A program made the position numbers and the translations under genes. Below, in pieces: positions 1 to 8,411 of a stretch of 64,000 nt of DNA. The stretch's first letter is position 1, and every line of letters begins with the position of its first letter. The notes below the pieces were generated by a model. It saw only the letters and a list, made by a program, of their open reading frames with translations, had not been told where the DNA came from and did no database searches. Source of the stretch: Streptomyces sp. RB17 (GTDB lineage: Bacteria; Actinomycetota; Actinomycetes; Streptomycetales; Streptomycetaceae); contig NZ_WEGL01000005.1 of assembly GCF_009604455.1 (NCBI RefSeq), positions 682,001-746,000 of the forward strand, read 5' to 3'.

Positions 1-1
1 C

Positions 2-238
2 CCCAGCGCCGTCGTCCGGTGGAACACCCGCTACCTTGACGCGGCCGTCACTCAGCTCCGCGCCGAGGGCCACGACATCAAGGACGAGGACGTCGCCCGG
101 CTCTCTCCGCTCAAGGACCGGCACATCAACTTCCTGGGCCGCTACCTGTCCAACATCAAGGCCAGCGGCTCCGGCCGGGGCCAACGCCCCCTCCGGGACC
201 CCGACGCTGTCGAAGACGCCGAGGACGAGGACGACTGA
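2..238 (+). CDS. Tn3-family transposase TnpA, C-terminal end (cut by window edge)
   Basis: The frame is open from the window edge to a TGA and encodes about 78 residues. The stretch reading VVRWNTRYLDAAV, then EDVARLSPL, then HINFLGRYL matches the extreme C-terminus of Tn3-family TnpA, a cointegrate-forming DDE transposase, whose conserved ending has the form WNTxYL / D(V)ARLSPLxxxHINxLGRY. The tail ends in an acidic run. Only the end of the protein is visible, so whether the gene is intact upstream cannot be judged. A second, antisense TnpA C-terminal remnant lies near 5.4 kb, and serine recombinase genes of the kind carried by Tn3 elements lie at 2-3 kb and 7.6 kb, so this part of the window is probably Tn3-derived. 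Confidence 0.8.
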   Translation, partial: PSAVVRWNTRYLDAAVTQLRAEGHDIKDEDVARLSPLKDRHINFLGRYLSNIKASGSGRGQRPLRDPDAVEDAEDEDD

Positions 239-361
239 GGGCCACGGCGTCACGCGACGCAGAGGCCTTCATCAGGTGCGTGCGGGCGGTCGCCCTTGTT
301 CTTGCCAGACGGAACGACGTGCTTGCGGGCGATCTCGGGGCCGGGAGGGGTCCCGGTCACC

Positions 362-1072
362 TCACTTCCCCTTCCCGCTCTTTCCAACCTCGGGTGCAGT
401 GATGTCACGGCTCGCGCGGAGCATCGCCTGATACAGCGCGGCGTCCTCCGGAGGGTCCGGCAGCGGGCCGCGGGCGGGGGCCCGGAAGGACTGGATCATC
501 CACGCCACAAGGCGACGCCAGGCGTCAGGGGCCGCGTCGCCGGTGGCGGTCAGGACGCCGGCGTTGGCCATGAGCAGCAGGACGAGGTCCCGGCTGGTGA
601 AGTCCTCACGCAGTTGTCCGCTGTCCTTGGCGCGGGCGATGAGTTCCAGAAAACCCTCATATGCCTCGGCGCGACACGCCTCCAGGGCCTCGGCACCGGG
701 GAAGCTCATGGTCAAAATGTCGGCGAAACCGCGGTCGGCAGCCTGCATCGCGCAGACCGTCTCGATGTAGCCGGTGAAGCCGCTCCACGGGTCGGGGTCG
801 GCGAGGGCCTCGGCGGTGGCTCGCACGTAGGCGTCCATCCGGTCCGCGAAGACCGCGGCGAGCAGCTCCTCTTTGCCTGGAAAGCGGCGGAACATGGTGG
901 CGATCCCCACCCCTGCCTCGCGCGCGACCGAGGCCATTGACGCGTTGAGCCCGTCGCGGCCGAACACCGCACGCGCGGCGGCGATGATCCGTGCCCGGTT
1001 GCGCTCCGCGTCGCTACGCAACGGCTGGGCGCCGGAGTCGGTTCCGCCGGTGTGCTGGTCCCCAGGGTTCAT
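362..1072 (-). CDS. TetR/AcrR-family transcriptional regulator
   Basis: The 236-residue protein has a TetR N-terminal helix-turn-helix at about residues 20-65 (RARIIAAARAVF, then GIATMFRRFPGKEELLAAVF) and a helical C-terminal ligand domain. ATG at 1072 is chosen because the HTH then begins about 20 residues in. It is divergent from the SDR gene starting at 1199. The shared intergenic region carries two copies of a CGGA-N8-TCCG motif, so it probably represses both itself and the SDR. The ligand cannot be deduced. Confidence 0.85.
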   Translation of the reverse strand: MNPGDQHTGGTDSGAQPLRSDAERNRARIIAAARAVFGRDGLNASMASVAREAGVGIATMFRRFPGKEELLAAVFADRMDAYVRATAEALADPDPWSGFTGYIETVCAMQAADRGFADILTMSFPGAEALEACRAEAYEGFLELIARAKDSGQLREDFTSRDLVLLLMANAGVLTATGDAAPDAWRRLVAWMIQSFRAPARGPLPDPPEDAALYQAMLRASRDITAPEVGKSGKGK

Positions 1073-1090
1073 GCCAGCCAGACTAGCAAA

Positions 1091-1151
1091 CCGGAAAGCC
1101 CTATCCGATTCCCGTGTTACGCTCATCAGCGAACCGGAAAGGGCTATCCGG
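1091..1151. promoter_or_regulatory. Two candidate TetR operators between tetR and SDR gene
   Basis: Imperfect palindromes of the form CGGA-N8-TCCG occur at 1091-1107 (CCGGAAAGCCCTATCCG) and 1134-1151 (CCGGAAAGGGCTATCCGG), 43 bp apart. They lie in the divergent intergenic region, where a TetR repressor would bind. The assignment rests on position and symmetry only. Confidence 0.5.
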
Positions 1152-1198
1152 ATCGAAAAACGGATATGCCTTTCCATTTTGCCCACGAAAGGCTTCCC

Positions 1199-1876
1199 AT
1201 GCCCACCACCGCCATCGTCGGCGCCGGCCCCCAGCTGGGCCTCGCCATCGCCCGCACCTTCGGCTCCCAGGGCCACAATGTCGCCCTGATCGCCCGCAAT
1301 CGCACCAAGCTCGACGAGATGACCGGCAAGCTGGCCGCCGACGGCATCACTGCCGCCGCGTTCCCCGCCGACGTCCTCGACCGCGACGCGCTCACCCAGG
1401 CGCTGCAGGACGCTGCCGCACATTTCGGCGGCATCGACGTCCTGGAGTACTCCCCGGTCGGAGGGCTGGACTCGACCGTCCTGACCACCCCGAGTGCGAC
1501 TGAGCCCGCGCAGGTGCAGTACGAGATGGAGTTCCAGCTCTACGGGGCAATCGCTGCCACGCAGGCGGTGTTGCCCGCGATGCGCAAGTCCGGCGTCGGC
1601 ACCCTGCTGTACACCACCGGCGCCGGATCCATCGACCCGGTGCCACAGGTCGGCAATGTCAACGCCGCCGCCGCGGCGCTGCGCAACTGGGCGATCAACC
1701 TGCACAAGGAACTGGCCGACAGCGGCGTCCAGGCCGCCCACGTCGGCATCGACGTGTCGATCGGCATCTCGGTCATCCCCGGATTCCCGACGGCCAAGCC
1801 CGAACAGATCTCCCCGGTCTACTGGGAGCTGCACACCACCCACCGCGGCGAGGCCGAACGCGTCTTCAGTCTCTGA
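1199..1876 (+). CDS. SDR-family oxidoreductase
   Basis: The 225-residue protein begins with a Rossmann motif close to the N-terminus (AIVGAGPQLGLAIARTF), a variant of the SDR TGxxxGIG loop. NAD(P)-binding features follow, such as ADVLDRDAL in place of the classical acidic loop. A canonical YxxxK catalytic pair is not obvious: the region after TTGAGSIDPVP runs VGNVNAAAAALRNW, so this may be an atypical SDR such as those annotated in Streptomyces next to TetR genes. ATG at 1199 is chosen because the Rossmann motif starts immediately after it. The gene is divergent from tetR and followed by a strong hairpin. Confidence 0.8.
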   Translation: MPTTAIVGAGPQLGLAIARTFGSQGHNVALIARNRTKLDEMTGKLAADGITAAAFPADVLDRDALTQALQDAAAHFGGIDVLEYSPVGGLDSTVLTTPSATEPAQVQYEMEFQLYGAIAATQAVLPAMRKSGVGTLLYTTGAGSIDPVPQVGNVNAAAAALRNWAINLHKELADSGVQAAHVGIDVSIGISVIPGFPTAKPEQISPVYWELHTTHRGEAERVFSL

Positions 1877-1902
1877 CACCACGCCGCTTCACCCCTATCC
1901 TC

Positions 1903-1937
1903 GACCGTGCCGCGGCAAGCTCCGCCGCGGCACGGTC
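1903..1937. terminator. Stem-loop terminator after SDR gene
   Basis: A perfect 14-bp stem (GACCGTGCCGCGGC pairing with GCCGCGGCACGGTC) surrounds a 7-nt loop 26 bp after the SDR stop codon. There is no U-tract, which is usual for Streptomyces terminators. Confidence 0.7.
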
Positions 1938-2080
1938 AATGAGGGCCGCAGTCCGCGCGACCCCGTCAAGGTGGCCGCGAACCTGTGGGCTTGGTCTGGG
2001 CTTCGCCACCCTCGCATTGCGCTCGAAGCCGGTCACGATCAATGGCGCCAGAGCTTCCTCCCAGGCCCCGGTGTCCTAGC

Positions 2081-2320
2081 TCAGACACCAGCCGCAAAGT
2101 AGCGGGGTGACCACGTGCTCGCCGCCGTGGCGGCTTGCTCGTGGTGTTCGCGGAGTATCCGCATGACGGTGGCGGGCCTTCTTCGCGCCGGTGGTGATGA
2201 GGATCCGCTTGGCGATGTCGCGCAGGCTCATTTCCTGGTCGCGCAGGTGGAGGGCCACGTACTCGCGCTCCATGCCCGACATGGCCGCGAGCACGGTGAA
2301 CACGATGCCGGACGGGTCGT
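2081..2320 (-). pseudogene. Serine recombinase C-terminal remnant
   Basis: Translated segments in shifting frames read VFTVLAAMSGMEREY, DIAKRILITTGAKK, then ATVMRILREHHEQAA and a terminal PRYFAAGV. This is the helix E and HTH part of an actinobacterial Tn3-type serine recombinase. At least one frameshift separates the pieces, and the N-terminal catalytic Ser domain is absent here. It directly follows the C-terminus of a different recombinase remnant, so two copies seem to have been joined. Confidence 0.6.
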
Positions 2321-2344
2321 GCGAGCGCTTCAGGGGTCTCGGCG

Positions 2345-3110
2345 GCCGGTGTGAGGGTGCGGGCCGGACGGGGATGCGGGACGTCGGCAGCGTTCTGGAG
2401 GACAACGAAGTCGGCGTGAGCCGCCTCGATCGCCTCGGGATACGTTCGCGCCTTCTCGTGCTCGGCGAGGGCCCGGTGGACGCCGGTCACGCTGGGGCGC
2501 TGACCCTTGCGTTTGCCGGTCGGGATGATCAGGTCGGGCTGGATCTGCTCGACGGACTCGAAGCCCGCGCGGCGCCGCAGCACGGCGTGCAGCATGTCGT
2601 CGGTGATGACCGGTGGCCGGCCGCCGTGCTTGCCCTTGCGGGCCGCGGTGTCGAGCCCTTCCAGCGTCGACTCGCGGATGTTCTCCCGCTCGGTCTCCGC
2701 CATCGCCGCGAAGAACGCGAACAGCAGCTAGCCCGGCCCGGTGGGGTCGTAGATGCCGGGCAGCGGCCCGGCGAGCATCTCCAGGACCAGGCCGTACGCG
2801 GTGAGGTGGTGCGCGAGCGCGGTGAGTTCGGCGGCGTCCCGGCAGAGGCGCTTCATCTCATACGCGGTGAAAATAGCCTGGCGGTGCGGGGCATGGGCCT
2901 TGATCTCCCGCGCAGTCTTCGGCGCCTCCTCGAACGCGGGGCGGACCCGCACCCGAGTGCTGAACTTCTGGCTGAAGACCTTGTCACTCGGGATGCCGTG
3001 CTTGGCGAGCGCGTCGAGCCGGGAGTCGAGTCCCTGCCCGAGCGTCGAGCAGCGGGCGTAGCCGATGCGGATGTCCGCGCTCGGCAGATCCGGGTCGACG
3101 GCGGCCGGCG
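2345..3110 (-). pseudogene. Serine recombinase (resolvase/invertase) broken by in-frame amber
   Basis: The N-terminal catalytic segment is recognisable (DIRIGYARCSTLGQ with the nucleophilic Ser in the CST motif), followed by FEEAPKTAREIKAHAP. The frame is interrupted by a TAG at 2728-2730 and resumes in the same frame (LLFAFFAAMAETERENIRES), leading to a C-terminal HTH region with GKRKGQRPSVTGVHRAL. No other frameshift is needed across the amber, so this looks like a single nonsense mutation in an otherwise readable gene. Recombinases of this type resolve Tn3 cointegrates. The 5' end is not clear. Confidence 0.65.
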
Positions 3111-3439
3111 GCGGGGTACCGGGCCGCCCCGGATGTCCGGGGGCACGGTCGGCGGGGGTGGGAACCCGCAGGGCCTTCTTCAGCCGGGGCACCTTGGTGA
3201 AGCAGCGGGTGTGTGTGGGGGGGCGGAGGCGACCGCGCCCGCCGCGCGAGCGGCACGGCGAGCCGGGCTGTGCGCTTCGGACAGGCGGCCTGCTCGACGT
3301 CGTCGGCGTCCGACCGGTCGGCCAGGGAAGCGCCATCCGGAGAAACGGGACCAGGCCGCCTTCCCACTGGAAGAAGATCGTGCGCCTCGTTCTGTCCGGC
3401 GGGCGCCGGCAGGCGATACCGACACGCGCCAAGGTGGCG

Positions 3440-3865
3440 TCAGGCGGGCTGCGGGGCGGGTGTTGCCGGAGCGGCCGCGACCTTGCGGGTCTCACGCATT
3501 ATCAGCAGGCCATTGGCCACCATCACTGTCGCGGTCAGCGCGTGGACGCCGAGCGCGGTGGCCACGGAGCCGTGGTGGGCCAGCACCGTGGCCATGTCGC
3601 CGTACGCGGCGAGGGCCTCCACCAGCAGCGCCCAGCCCAGCGCCCGGCGGTGGCCCGTCACCAGCAGGATGCCCAGGACCAGGGCCATGACGACGTCGCG
3701 GATTCCCTTGATGATCAGGAAGCCGTCGCCGTCGCCGGACGGCCAGCTCGGCAGGCCGAAGCTTGGAGCGGTCGTTTCCGGGCTCACGATGAACTCCGTC
3801 CCGAACCAGAGGATGAAGAGGATGAAGGCGGCGGCCAGGACGGTGTTGATCTTCTTCAATGACAT
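3440..3865 (-). CDS. Small membrane protein, DUF4267-like
   Basis: The 141-residue protein has four predicted hydrophobic helices (LAAAFILFILWFGTEFI; IRDVVMALVLGILLV; LGWALLVEALAAYGDM; ATVMVANGLLIM). The arrangement and the G-I-R-D-V motif before the second helix fit the DUF4267 family of small integral membrane proteins of unknown function. ATG at 3865 has a purine-rich AAGGAGAAG ribosome binding site. It lies downstream in the same orientation as the DUF1772 gene but 230 bp away, so co-transcription is uncertain. Confidence 0.6.
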   Translation of the reverse strand: MSLKKINTVLAAAFILFILWFGTEFIVSPETTAPSFGLPSWPSGDGDGFLIIKGIRDVVMALVLGILLVTGHRRALGWALLVEALAAYGDMATVLAHHGSVATALGVHALTATVMVANGLLIMRETRKVAAAPATPAPQPA

Positions 3866-4097
3866 TGTTCTTCTCCTTGCGAGTCTTCGCCGGCCTGGTG
3901 AGCTTCGTGGAGCTTGCTGAGTCGTGTGGGGCCTGATCAGGCCGCGCGGACGCGGCTGATCGAGGGGCATGGTTTGTCGGGATCGCAGTGGTGGGATCTG
4001 AGCGGCAGCTGCATTCCCGGATGTTGGGATATCGGTGGCCCGCTGCCGCCCGGGGAGTGGGGTTTGTGCGTCGCGTGTGCGGCGCCGGTCCGCCGGG

Positions 4098-4544
4098 TCA
4101 GGTGAGGGCGGCGACCAGCAGGGCGAAGGCGGCGATGATGACGGCGACGCGGACGTAGTGGAAGCGGTTCCAGCGGTTCAGCTGCTCCTTCCAGTCGGCG
4201 GGCCGATTGTCAGGGGTCCACGTCTTGCCCTGGTTGTTGATCGGGACGAGCAGCAGGAGCGACATGACCACGCTGAGGATCAGCAGTGCGCCGGCGGTGA
4301 CGACCAGGCCGGTGCCGTGGTGGTGCCATCCGGCGATGGCCCAGACCGCGACGAGGATGAGCGAGCCGATGTACCAGATGGGCATCACGGCACCGAGCAT
4401 CCGGCCCCCGTGGGCGTGGCCGAGTTGGCCGCTGTCCTCCGGGAGGGCGTTGAGGATCGGGTTGATGACGAAGGCGACGGAGAACTCCACTCCCACCATC
4501 ACGCCGACGACCACGGTGGTGACGACCTCGAGTGCGTTGAGCAT
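4098..4544 (-). CDS. DUF1772 (anthrone oxygenase-like) membrane protein
   Basis: The 148-residue protein has four hydrophobic helices. An N-terminal VGVEFSVAFVINPIL, a central acidic P(E/D)S turn and a C-terminal W-N-R-(F)HYVR motif are typical of the DUF1772 / anthrone-oxygenase-like family. ATG at 4544 follows a GGGAGGGG Shine-Dalgarno sequence. It is divergent from the TetR gene starting at 4635, and the intergenic region holds two exact CTAGC-N3-GCTAG palindromes, so it is very probably the target of that regulator. The physiological substrate is unknown. Confidence 0.7.
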   Translation of the reverse strand: MLNALEVVTTVVVGVMVGVEFSVAFVINPILNALPEDSGQLGHAHGGRMLGAVMPIWYIGSLILVAVWAIAGWHHHGTGLVVTAGALLILSVVMSLLLLVPINNQGKTWTPDNRPADWKEQLNRWNRFHYVRVAVIIAAFALLVAALT

Positions 4545-4561
4545 GATGCCCCTCCCGGGAT

Positions 4562-4625
4562 CTAGCGTTGCTAGCCGATGGGGCAACGCTAGTACTGCTG
4601 CCGCTTGGTTGTCTAGCGATGCTAG
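4562..4625. promoter_or_regulatory. Paired TetR operators CTAGC-N3-GCTAG
   Basis: Two palindromes, CTAGCGTTGCTAG (4562-4574) and CTAGCGATGCTAG (4613-4625), lie between the divergent DUF1772 and tetR start codons. A further GCAACGCTAG half site is at 4583-4592. The second copy ends 9 bp before the tetR ATG, fitting autorepression. Confidence 0.65.
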
Positions 4626-4634
4626 GATCGAATC

Positions 4635-5213
4635 ATGTCGGTACAGGAACGCAAGGCCCGCGAACGGGCGGACCGCGAGCGCCTCATCGTGGCCACAGCC
4701 CGCGAACTCGCCGAGCAGCAGGGCTGGGACGCCGTCACCACCCGCCGGCTCGCCGAACGCATCGAATACAGCCAGCCCGTCCTCTACAGCCACTTCCGCG
4801 GCAAACGCGAGATCATCGGCGCCGTCGCCCTCGAGGGCGCCACCGAAATGGCCACGACCGTGCGCGCCGCGACCTCGGCCGCGCACGGCCCCCGCGCCCG
4901 GGTCTCCGCCCTCGCCCGCGCCTACCTCGACTTCGCCACACGCAACCCGGCCGTCTACGACGCCATCTTCCAGCTCGACGGCGGACTGGCGTACGCGCAG
5001 GAAGACACCCCGGAACCTCTCAAGGACGCCTTCGCCGCGCTGCTGGAGACCCTCGCCGAGGTCGCCGGGGACGGCGTCCATCCGGGGCTGTTCACCGAGG
5101 TGTTCTGGGCGTCCCTGCACGGGATCGCGACCCTGACCCGGGCGGGACGGCTGCTGCCGCAGGACGCCGAGCCGAGGGTGGAGCTGCTGGTGGACCGCCT
5201 CGCCATGATCTGA
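4635..5213 (+). CDS. TetR/AcrR-family transcriptional regulator
   Basis: The 192-residue protein has an N-terminal HTH (RERLIVATARELAEQQGW, then TTRRLAERIEYSQPVLYSHF) and a C-terminal domain of the TetR_C 'WHG' type (TEVFWASLHGIATL near residues 158-171). ATG at 4635 is supported by the position of the HTH. It is divergent from the DUF1772 gene with two palindromic operators in between, indicating local repression. Confidence 0.87.
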   Translation: MSVQERKARERADRERLIVATARELAEQQGWDAVTTRRLAERIEYSQPVLYSHFRGKREIIGAVALEGATEMATTVRAATSAAHGPRARVSALARAYLDFATRNPAVYDAIFQLDGGLAYAQEDTPEPLKDAFAALLETLAEVAGDGVHPGLFTEVFWASLHGIATLTRAGRLLPQDAEPRVELLVDRLAMI

Positions 5214-5403
5214 CACACCATCCCGGCGGTCACGCAGCCGAGGCCCTCGGGCCCCGCCACCTGCCTGCGGTACCGCTATGGGTCACTCGCGCCCACACGG
5301 CGCAGCCGCAGACTGCCGGGCCCCGTACCCCAGACAGGCGGGCACCCGCCCCGGAAGCTGCGATGCTCATTGACCACGACCCGATACGCGCCTTGACGCC
5401 GCG

Positions 5404-5540
5404 TCATCCGCCGGTGCCCTCGTCGTCCTCGTCGAGGTGGACGGTCGCCGGGTCACGCAGTGGGCGCAGGCCCTCGCGTGGCCGGCGGGCGGCGAAGCTG
5501 TAGCGGCCCAGGCAGGCTGGCGTGCTTGGACGCCTTCGCG
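5404..5540 (-). pseudogene. Tn3 TnpA C-terminal remnant
   Basis: Antisense translation gives KHASL, then after a one-base shift LGRYSFAARRP and GLRPLRDP, ending in an acidic tail before a TGA. This matches the same C-terminal region as the TnpA at the start of the window (LGRY...RPLRDP plus acid tail). Only about 45 residues remain and the frame is broken, so it is a fossil end of a second Tn3-type element. Confidence 0.5.
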
Positions 5541-5547
5541 GCAGGCG

Positions 5548-6843
5548 TCACAACAACTCGGGTGCACTCTCCTGAGCGGGCTCCTTGGATGCCGGGTGAT
5601 CTGGACCGCCGGCCTGGGCGGCGGCACGCAGCGCCGCTTCGACCCGGCGATTGCTGGTCATGGATGCCGTGACGGCCGTCATCGCCAGGAGGAGGACGGC
5701 GGCGGCGTAGAGCGGGGTGCGGATGTCGTAGGTGGTGGCCAGCCAGCCGCCGAGGAAGGCCCCGATGGGGGCGGCGCACATGGCCAGCATGCGGGAGGTG
5801 GAGGCGACCCGGCCCATGAGGTGAGCTGGGACGATCGCCTGCCGGAGGGAAGGCCCGAGCACCATCGTGGCGCCCATGCCGGCCCCGCAGACGGCGAGCG
5901 CCAGCCCGGCCACGTACGGGTTCGGGGCAGCGGCCAGGCCCAGGATGGCAAGCCCTTCGACGGCGGCTGTGCAGGTCAGTGCGGTGCCGGTGCCGAGTCG
6001 TCGGCCAAGGTAGGAGGCGATGCCTGCACCGAGCAGGCCGCCGGTGGCCTCCGCTGTGAGGAGCAGGCCGAAGCCGTAGGTGTCTATGCCGAGGCGGTCG
6101 TGCGCGAAGAGGGCGAGGACGGTCTCCACGGCGAGGAAGGCGACGTTCCCGACCGCCGGGCGGAGCGCGAGGCCGAGCAGCACCCGGTCCCGGAAGACGT
6201 ACGAGGCCCCGGCCCGCGCCTGCCGAAGCAGCGACTCGCGGACCTCCGGCACGGGCCGGGGCATGGCGGGCAGCGTACGTACGAACAGTGCGGAGAGCAT
6301 GAACGACACCGCGTCGGTGAGCAGCGGAACCGCCCGCCCGAGCGCGAGCAGCGCGCTGCCCGCAGGCGGCCCCGCGAAGCCGGACATGGCGGTCTGGGCT
6401 CCGCGCAAGCGGGAGTTGGCGCGCTCCAGGAGTGCGGGGTCGCGGCGGAGCAGATCCGGCAGATAGGCCGTGGCGGCCGTATCGAAGAAGAGTCCGCCGA
6501 GGCCGAGCAGAAAGGCGACAGCCGCGAGCAGCGGAATGCTCAGGACGTCGAGCGCGGCCGCTGCCGCGGGTATCCCGAGCAGCACCGCACGTGCCGTATC
6601 CGCGACCCACATCGTGCGCCGGCGGTCCCAGCGGTCGACCAGCGCACCGCCGAGCACCCCGAAGAGTAGCCACGGCAGCGTCCCCGCGGCCGTGACGACG
6701 GCGAGCGCCATCGGATCCCGCGTCAACGTCAACGCGAGCAGCGGCAGCGCGGCCTGCGTTACCCCGTCACCGAGGGAGGAGATTGTCTGCGCGGTCCACA
6801 GCCGTCCGAACCCGGTCGGCAACTTCCGAACGTCCGAGGTCAC
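5548..6843 (-). CDS. MFS transporter (drug-efflux type, MFS_3)
   Basis: The 431-residue protein has about 12 hydrophobic segments and the N-terminal pattern FGRLWTAQTISSLGDG followed by ALVDRWDRRRTM, the loop 2-3 signature of enterobactin-exporter-like MFS_3 proteins. These are proton-driven exporters in the plasma membrane. The start is GTG at 6843, which overlaps the stop of the upstream ArsR gene (GTGA), so the two are translationally coupled. The substrate is not predictable; drug or metabolite export under ArsR-type control is the usual reading. Confidence 0.9.
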   Translation of the reverse strand: MTSDVRKLPTGFGRLWTAQTISSLGDGVTQAALPLLALTLTRDPMALAVVTAAGTLPWLLFGVLGGALVDRWDRRRTMWVADTARAVLLGIPAAAAALDVLSIPLLAAVAFLLGLGGLFFDTAATAYLPDLLRRDPALLERANSRLRGAQTAMSGFAGPPAGSALLALGRAVPLLTDAVSFMLSALFVRTLPAMPRPVPEVRESLLRQARAGASYVFRDRVLLGLALRPAVGNVAFLAVETVLALFAHDRLGIDTYGFGLLLTAEATGGLLGAGIASYLGRRLGTGTALTCTAAVEGLAILGLAAAPNPYVAGLALAVCGAGMGATMVLGPSLRQAIVPAHLMGRVASTSRMLAMCAAPIGAFLGGWLATTYDIRTPLYAAAVLLLAMTAVTASMTSNRRVEAALRAAAQAGGPDHPASKEPAQESAPELL

Positions 6844-7379
6844 TTGGCGCCCCCTCCGGCCTGCTCGCGCACTGCCGGATGGAACAGTGCGAAGACGAGC
6901 GACGAGTCCGGCAGCGACGGATCCGACAGCTCCTGGTACTCGTCCGCCAGAGCCTGCAGCCGCGCCCCCAGCTGTGCGAACTGCTCCTCGGTGAGTCGCA
7001 GATGCGCCATCCGTACGTGCCGCTCGCCATCCACCGGCGACGCCTCCAGATCCGCCACCGCATGCCGCATCAGCACATCCGGCCCTCCCTCGCCGGGATC
7101 CGGCAACACGATCGCCCGTGCGGCCATCGCGTAATACCGCTCGGTGACCCCCCGCACCTTCCGCGTCCGCACCACCTTCACCAGGCCGGCCCGCTCCAGC
7201 AGCCGCACGTGATAGCTGGAACTCCCCTTCGCAAGGCCAACCCGCTCGGCGATCTGCGTAATCGTCGCCGGCTCGAAGCGGAGCACGGCCATGATCCGGT
7301 GACGCGTCAGATTGGAGACGGCGCGCAGCTGCTCGTCAGTGGTGACATGAAACGTCTCGGGAAGATCATCGGTAGGCAT
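6840..7379 (-). CDS. ArsR-family winged-helix regulator of the MFS gene
   Basis: The 179-residue protein has an ArsR/helix_turn_helix_5 wHTH at about residues 18-75 (LTRHRIMAVLRF, TITQIAERVGLAKGSSSYHVRLLERAGLV). No clustered cysteines of a metal site are visible, so a non-metal ligand is likely. ATG at 7379 is used because the HTH then begins within 20 residues; a longer reading upstream has no family support. A perfect 9-bp inverted repeat at 7386-7409, immediately upstream, is the probable operator for the arsR-MFS operon. Confidence 0.86.
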   Translation of the reverse strand: MPTDDLPETFHVTTDEQLRAVSNLTRHRIMAVLRFEPATITQIAERVGLAKGSSSYHVRLLERAGLVKVVRTRKVRGVTERYYAMAARAIVLPDPGEGGPDVLMRHAVADLEASPVDGERHVRMAHLRLTEEQFAQLGARLQALADEYQELSDPSLPDSSLVFALFHPAVREQAGGGAK

Positions 7380-7385
7380 GCGAGC

Positions 7386-7409
7386 AATGGTCAACGATTC
7401 TTGACCATT
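7386..7409. promoter_or_regulatory. Palindromic operator upstream of arsR-MFS operon
   Basis: AATGGTCAA and TTGACCATT form a perfect inverted repeat with a 6-bp spacer, 6 bp upstream of the arsR start codon. The repeat also contains a TTGACC that could act as a -35 element, so binding would block the promoter. Confidence 0.65.
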
Positions 7410-7502
7410 AAGCAAGGGGATTTCGCGCGGACGCCCAGAGTCTGCTGTCCAGCGCGCGAGACCTTCCGTCAAAGCCCTCCACCCGCCGCCGATCCGGGGA
7501 GC

Positions 7503-7630
7503 TGTCAAAAACCTTCGTTTTCTGAAGATCGCCTCGCACAACCGCCCGGACCCACCAGAGCCTTCAAAACCCCTTCAAAAACCAGGGGCATTCAACAACC
7601 CGAGACCACCGTTTTCTGACATGATCCGGG
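7503..7630. repeat. Two Tn3-type terminal-repeat cores
   Basis: GTTTTCTGA (reverse complement TCAGAAAAC, the core of Tn3/Tn21-group terminal repeats) occurs at 7517-7525 and 7611-7619, in both cases with extended similarity (CTTCAGAAAACGAAGG and TGTCAGAAAACGGTGG on the minus strand). A third copy is at 16693-16701. Full 38-bp repeats were not confirmed. Confidence 0.4.
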
Positions 7631-7633
7631 GTC

Positions 7634-8302
7634 ATGACAGCCTTCGATCCGGCCGACGGGCCGGACCTCCTCGTCGCCGAGCCGATCGTCCGCACCGAAA
7701 TCAAAATCGGATACGCCCGGGTCTCCACCGGCGGCCAGAAGCTCGAACGGCAGATCGACGTGCTCACCGCCGCAGGGTGCCGGAAGATCTTCGCGGACGA
7801 GAAGTCTGGCAAGAACGCCCTCCGCCCCGAGCTGAAGGCGTGCCACGCCTTCCTCGACCCCGGGGACACCCTCGTCGTCCCCTCGCTCGACCGCTACGGC
7901 CGCAGCCTGCAGGACCTCATCAACATGGTCGCCGAACTCCGCGAGCGCAGCGTCGGCTTCGCCTCGCTCCACGAGAACCTCGACACCACCACCCCGGGCG
8001 GCCGGCTCGTCTTCCACGTCTTCGCCGCCCTCGCGGAGTTCATCCGCGAGCTCATCGTCATCGGCACCAACGAGGGCCTGGCCGCCGCCCGGGCCCGCGG
8101 TCGCGTCGGCGGACGCCCCGCCGTCGCCACCGAGGAAGTCATCCGCGCCGCCCGCGACCTCCTGCCCGATCCCGGTCGCTCGATCACCTCGATCGCCAAG
8201 CTGCTGGGCGTCTCCCCGGGCACCCTCTACAACCACATCCCGGACCTGCGCGAACTGCGCGCCGGCGCCATTCCCGGCCAGCTCGAAGCGCCCGCGAACT
8301 AG
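7634..8302 (+). CDS. Serine recombinase (resolvase/invertase family)
   Basis: The 222-residue protein is complete. The catalytic domain carries YARVSTGGQKLERQ with the Ser nucleophile, SLDRYGRS and the helix-E region FAALAEFIRELI, and it ends in an HTH_7 domain (SITSIAKLLGVSPGTLYNHI). Such enzymes resolve Tn3 cointegrates or invert DNA. The imperfect palindrome TGACATGATCC / GGTCATGACA at 7616-7640, overlapping the start codon, could be part of a res site. Its TAG stop lies inside the 20-bp repeat CTAGATGATCAATTCCAAGG (8299-8318). Confidence 0.86.
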   Translation: MTAFDPADGPDLLVAEPIVRTEIKIGYARVSTGGQKLERQIDVLTAAGCRKIFADEKSGKNALRPELKACHAFLDPGDTLVVPSLDRYGRSLQDLINMVAELRERSVGFASLHENLDTTTPGGRLVFHVFAALAEFIRELIVIGTNEGLAAARARGRVGGRPAVATEEVIRAARDLLPDPGRSITSIAKLLGVSPGTLYNHIPDLRELRAGAIPGQLEAPAN

Positions 8303-8411
8303 ATGATCAATTCCAAGGGTTGTCTTCAGGGAGTGCCCCATTTGGCCAGGCTGAGTGCCCGGTCGCTGCCGAGGTGTTCAGGGGCGCCGGGGGATCCTGG
8401 CTGTGGCGCGC

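Noticed and set aside
362..1882. Long minus frame fusing TetR to an N-terminal extension
   Set aside because: The extension is the antisense of the SDR gene; the TetR fold starts at 1072.
2191..3690. A 499-codon plus frame
   Set aside because: Antisense to the recombinase remnants and Arg/Gly-rich; an artefact of high GC.
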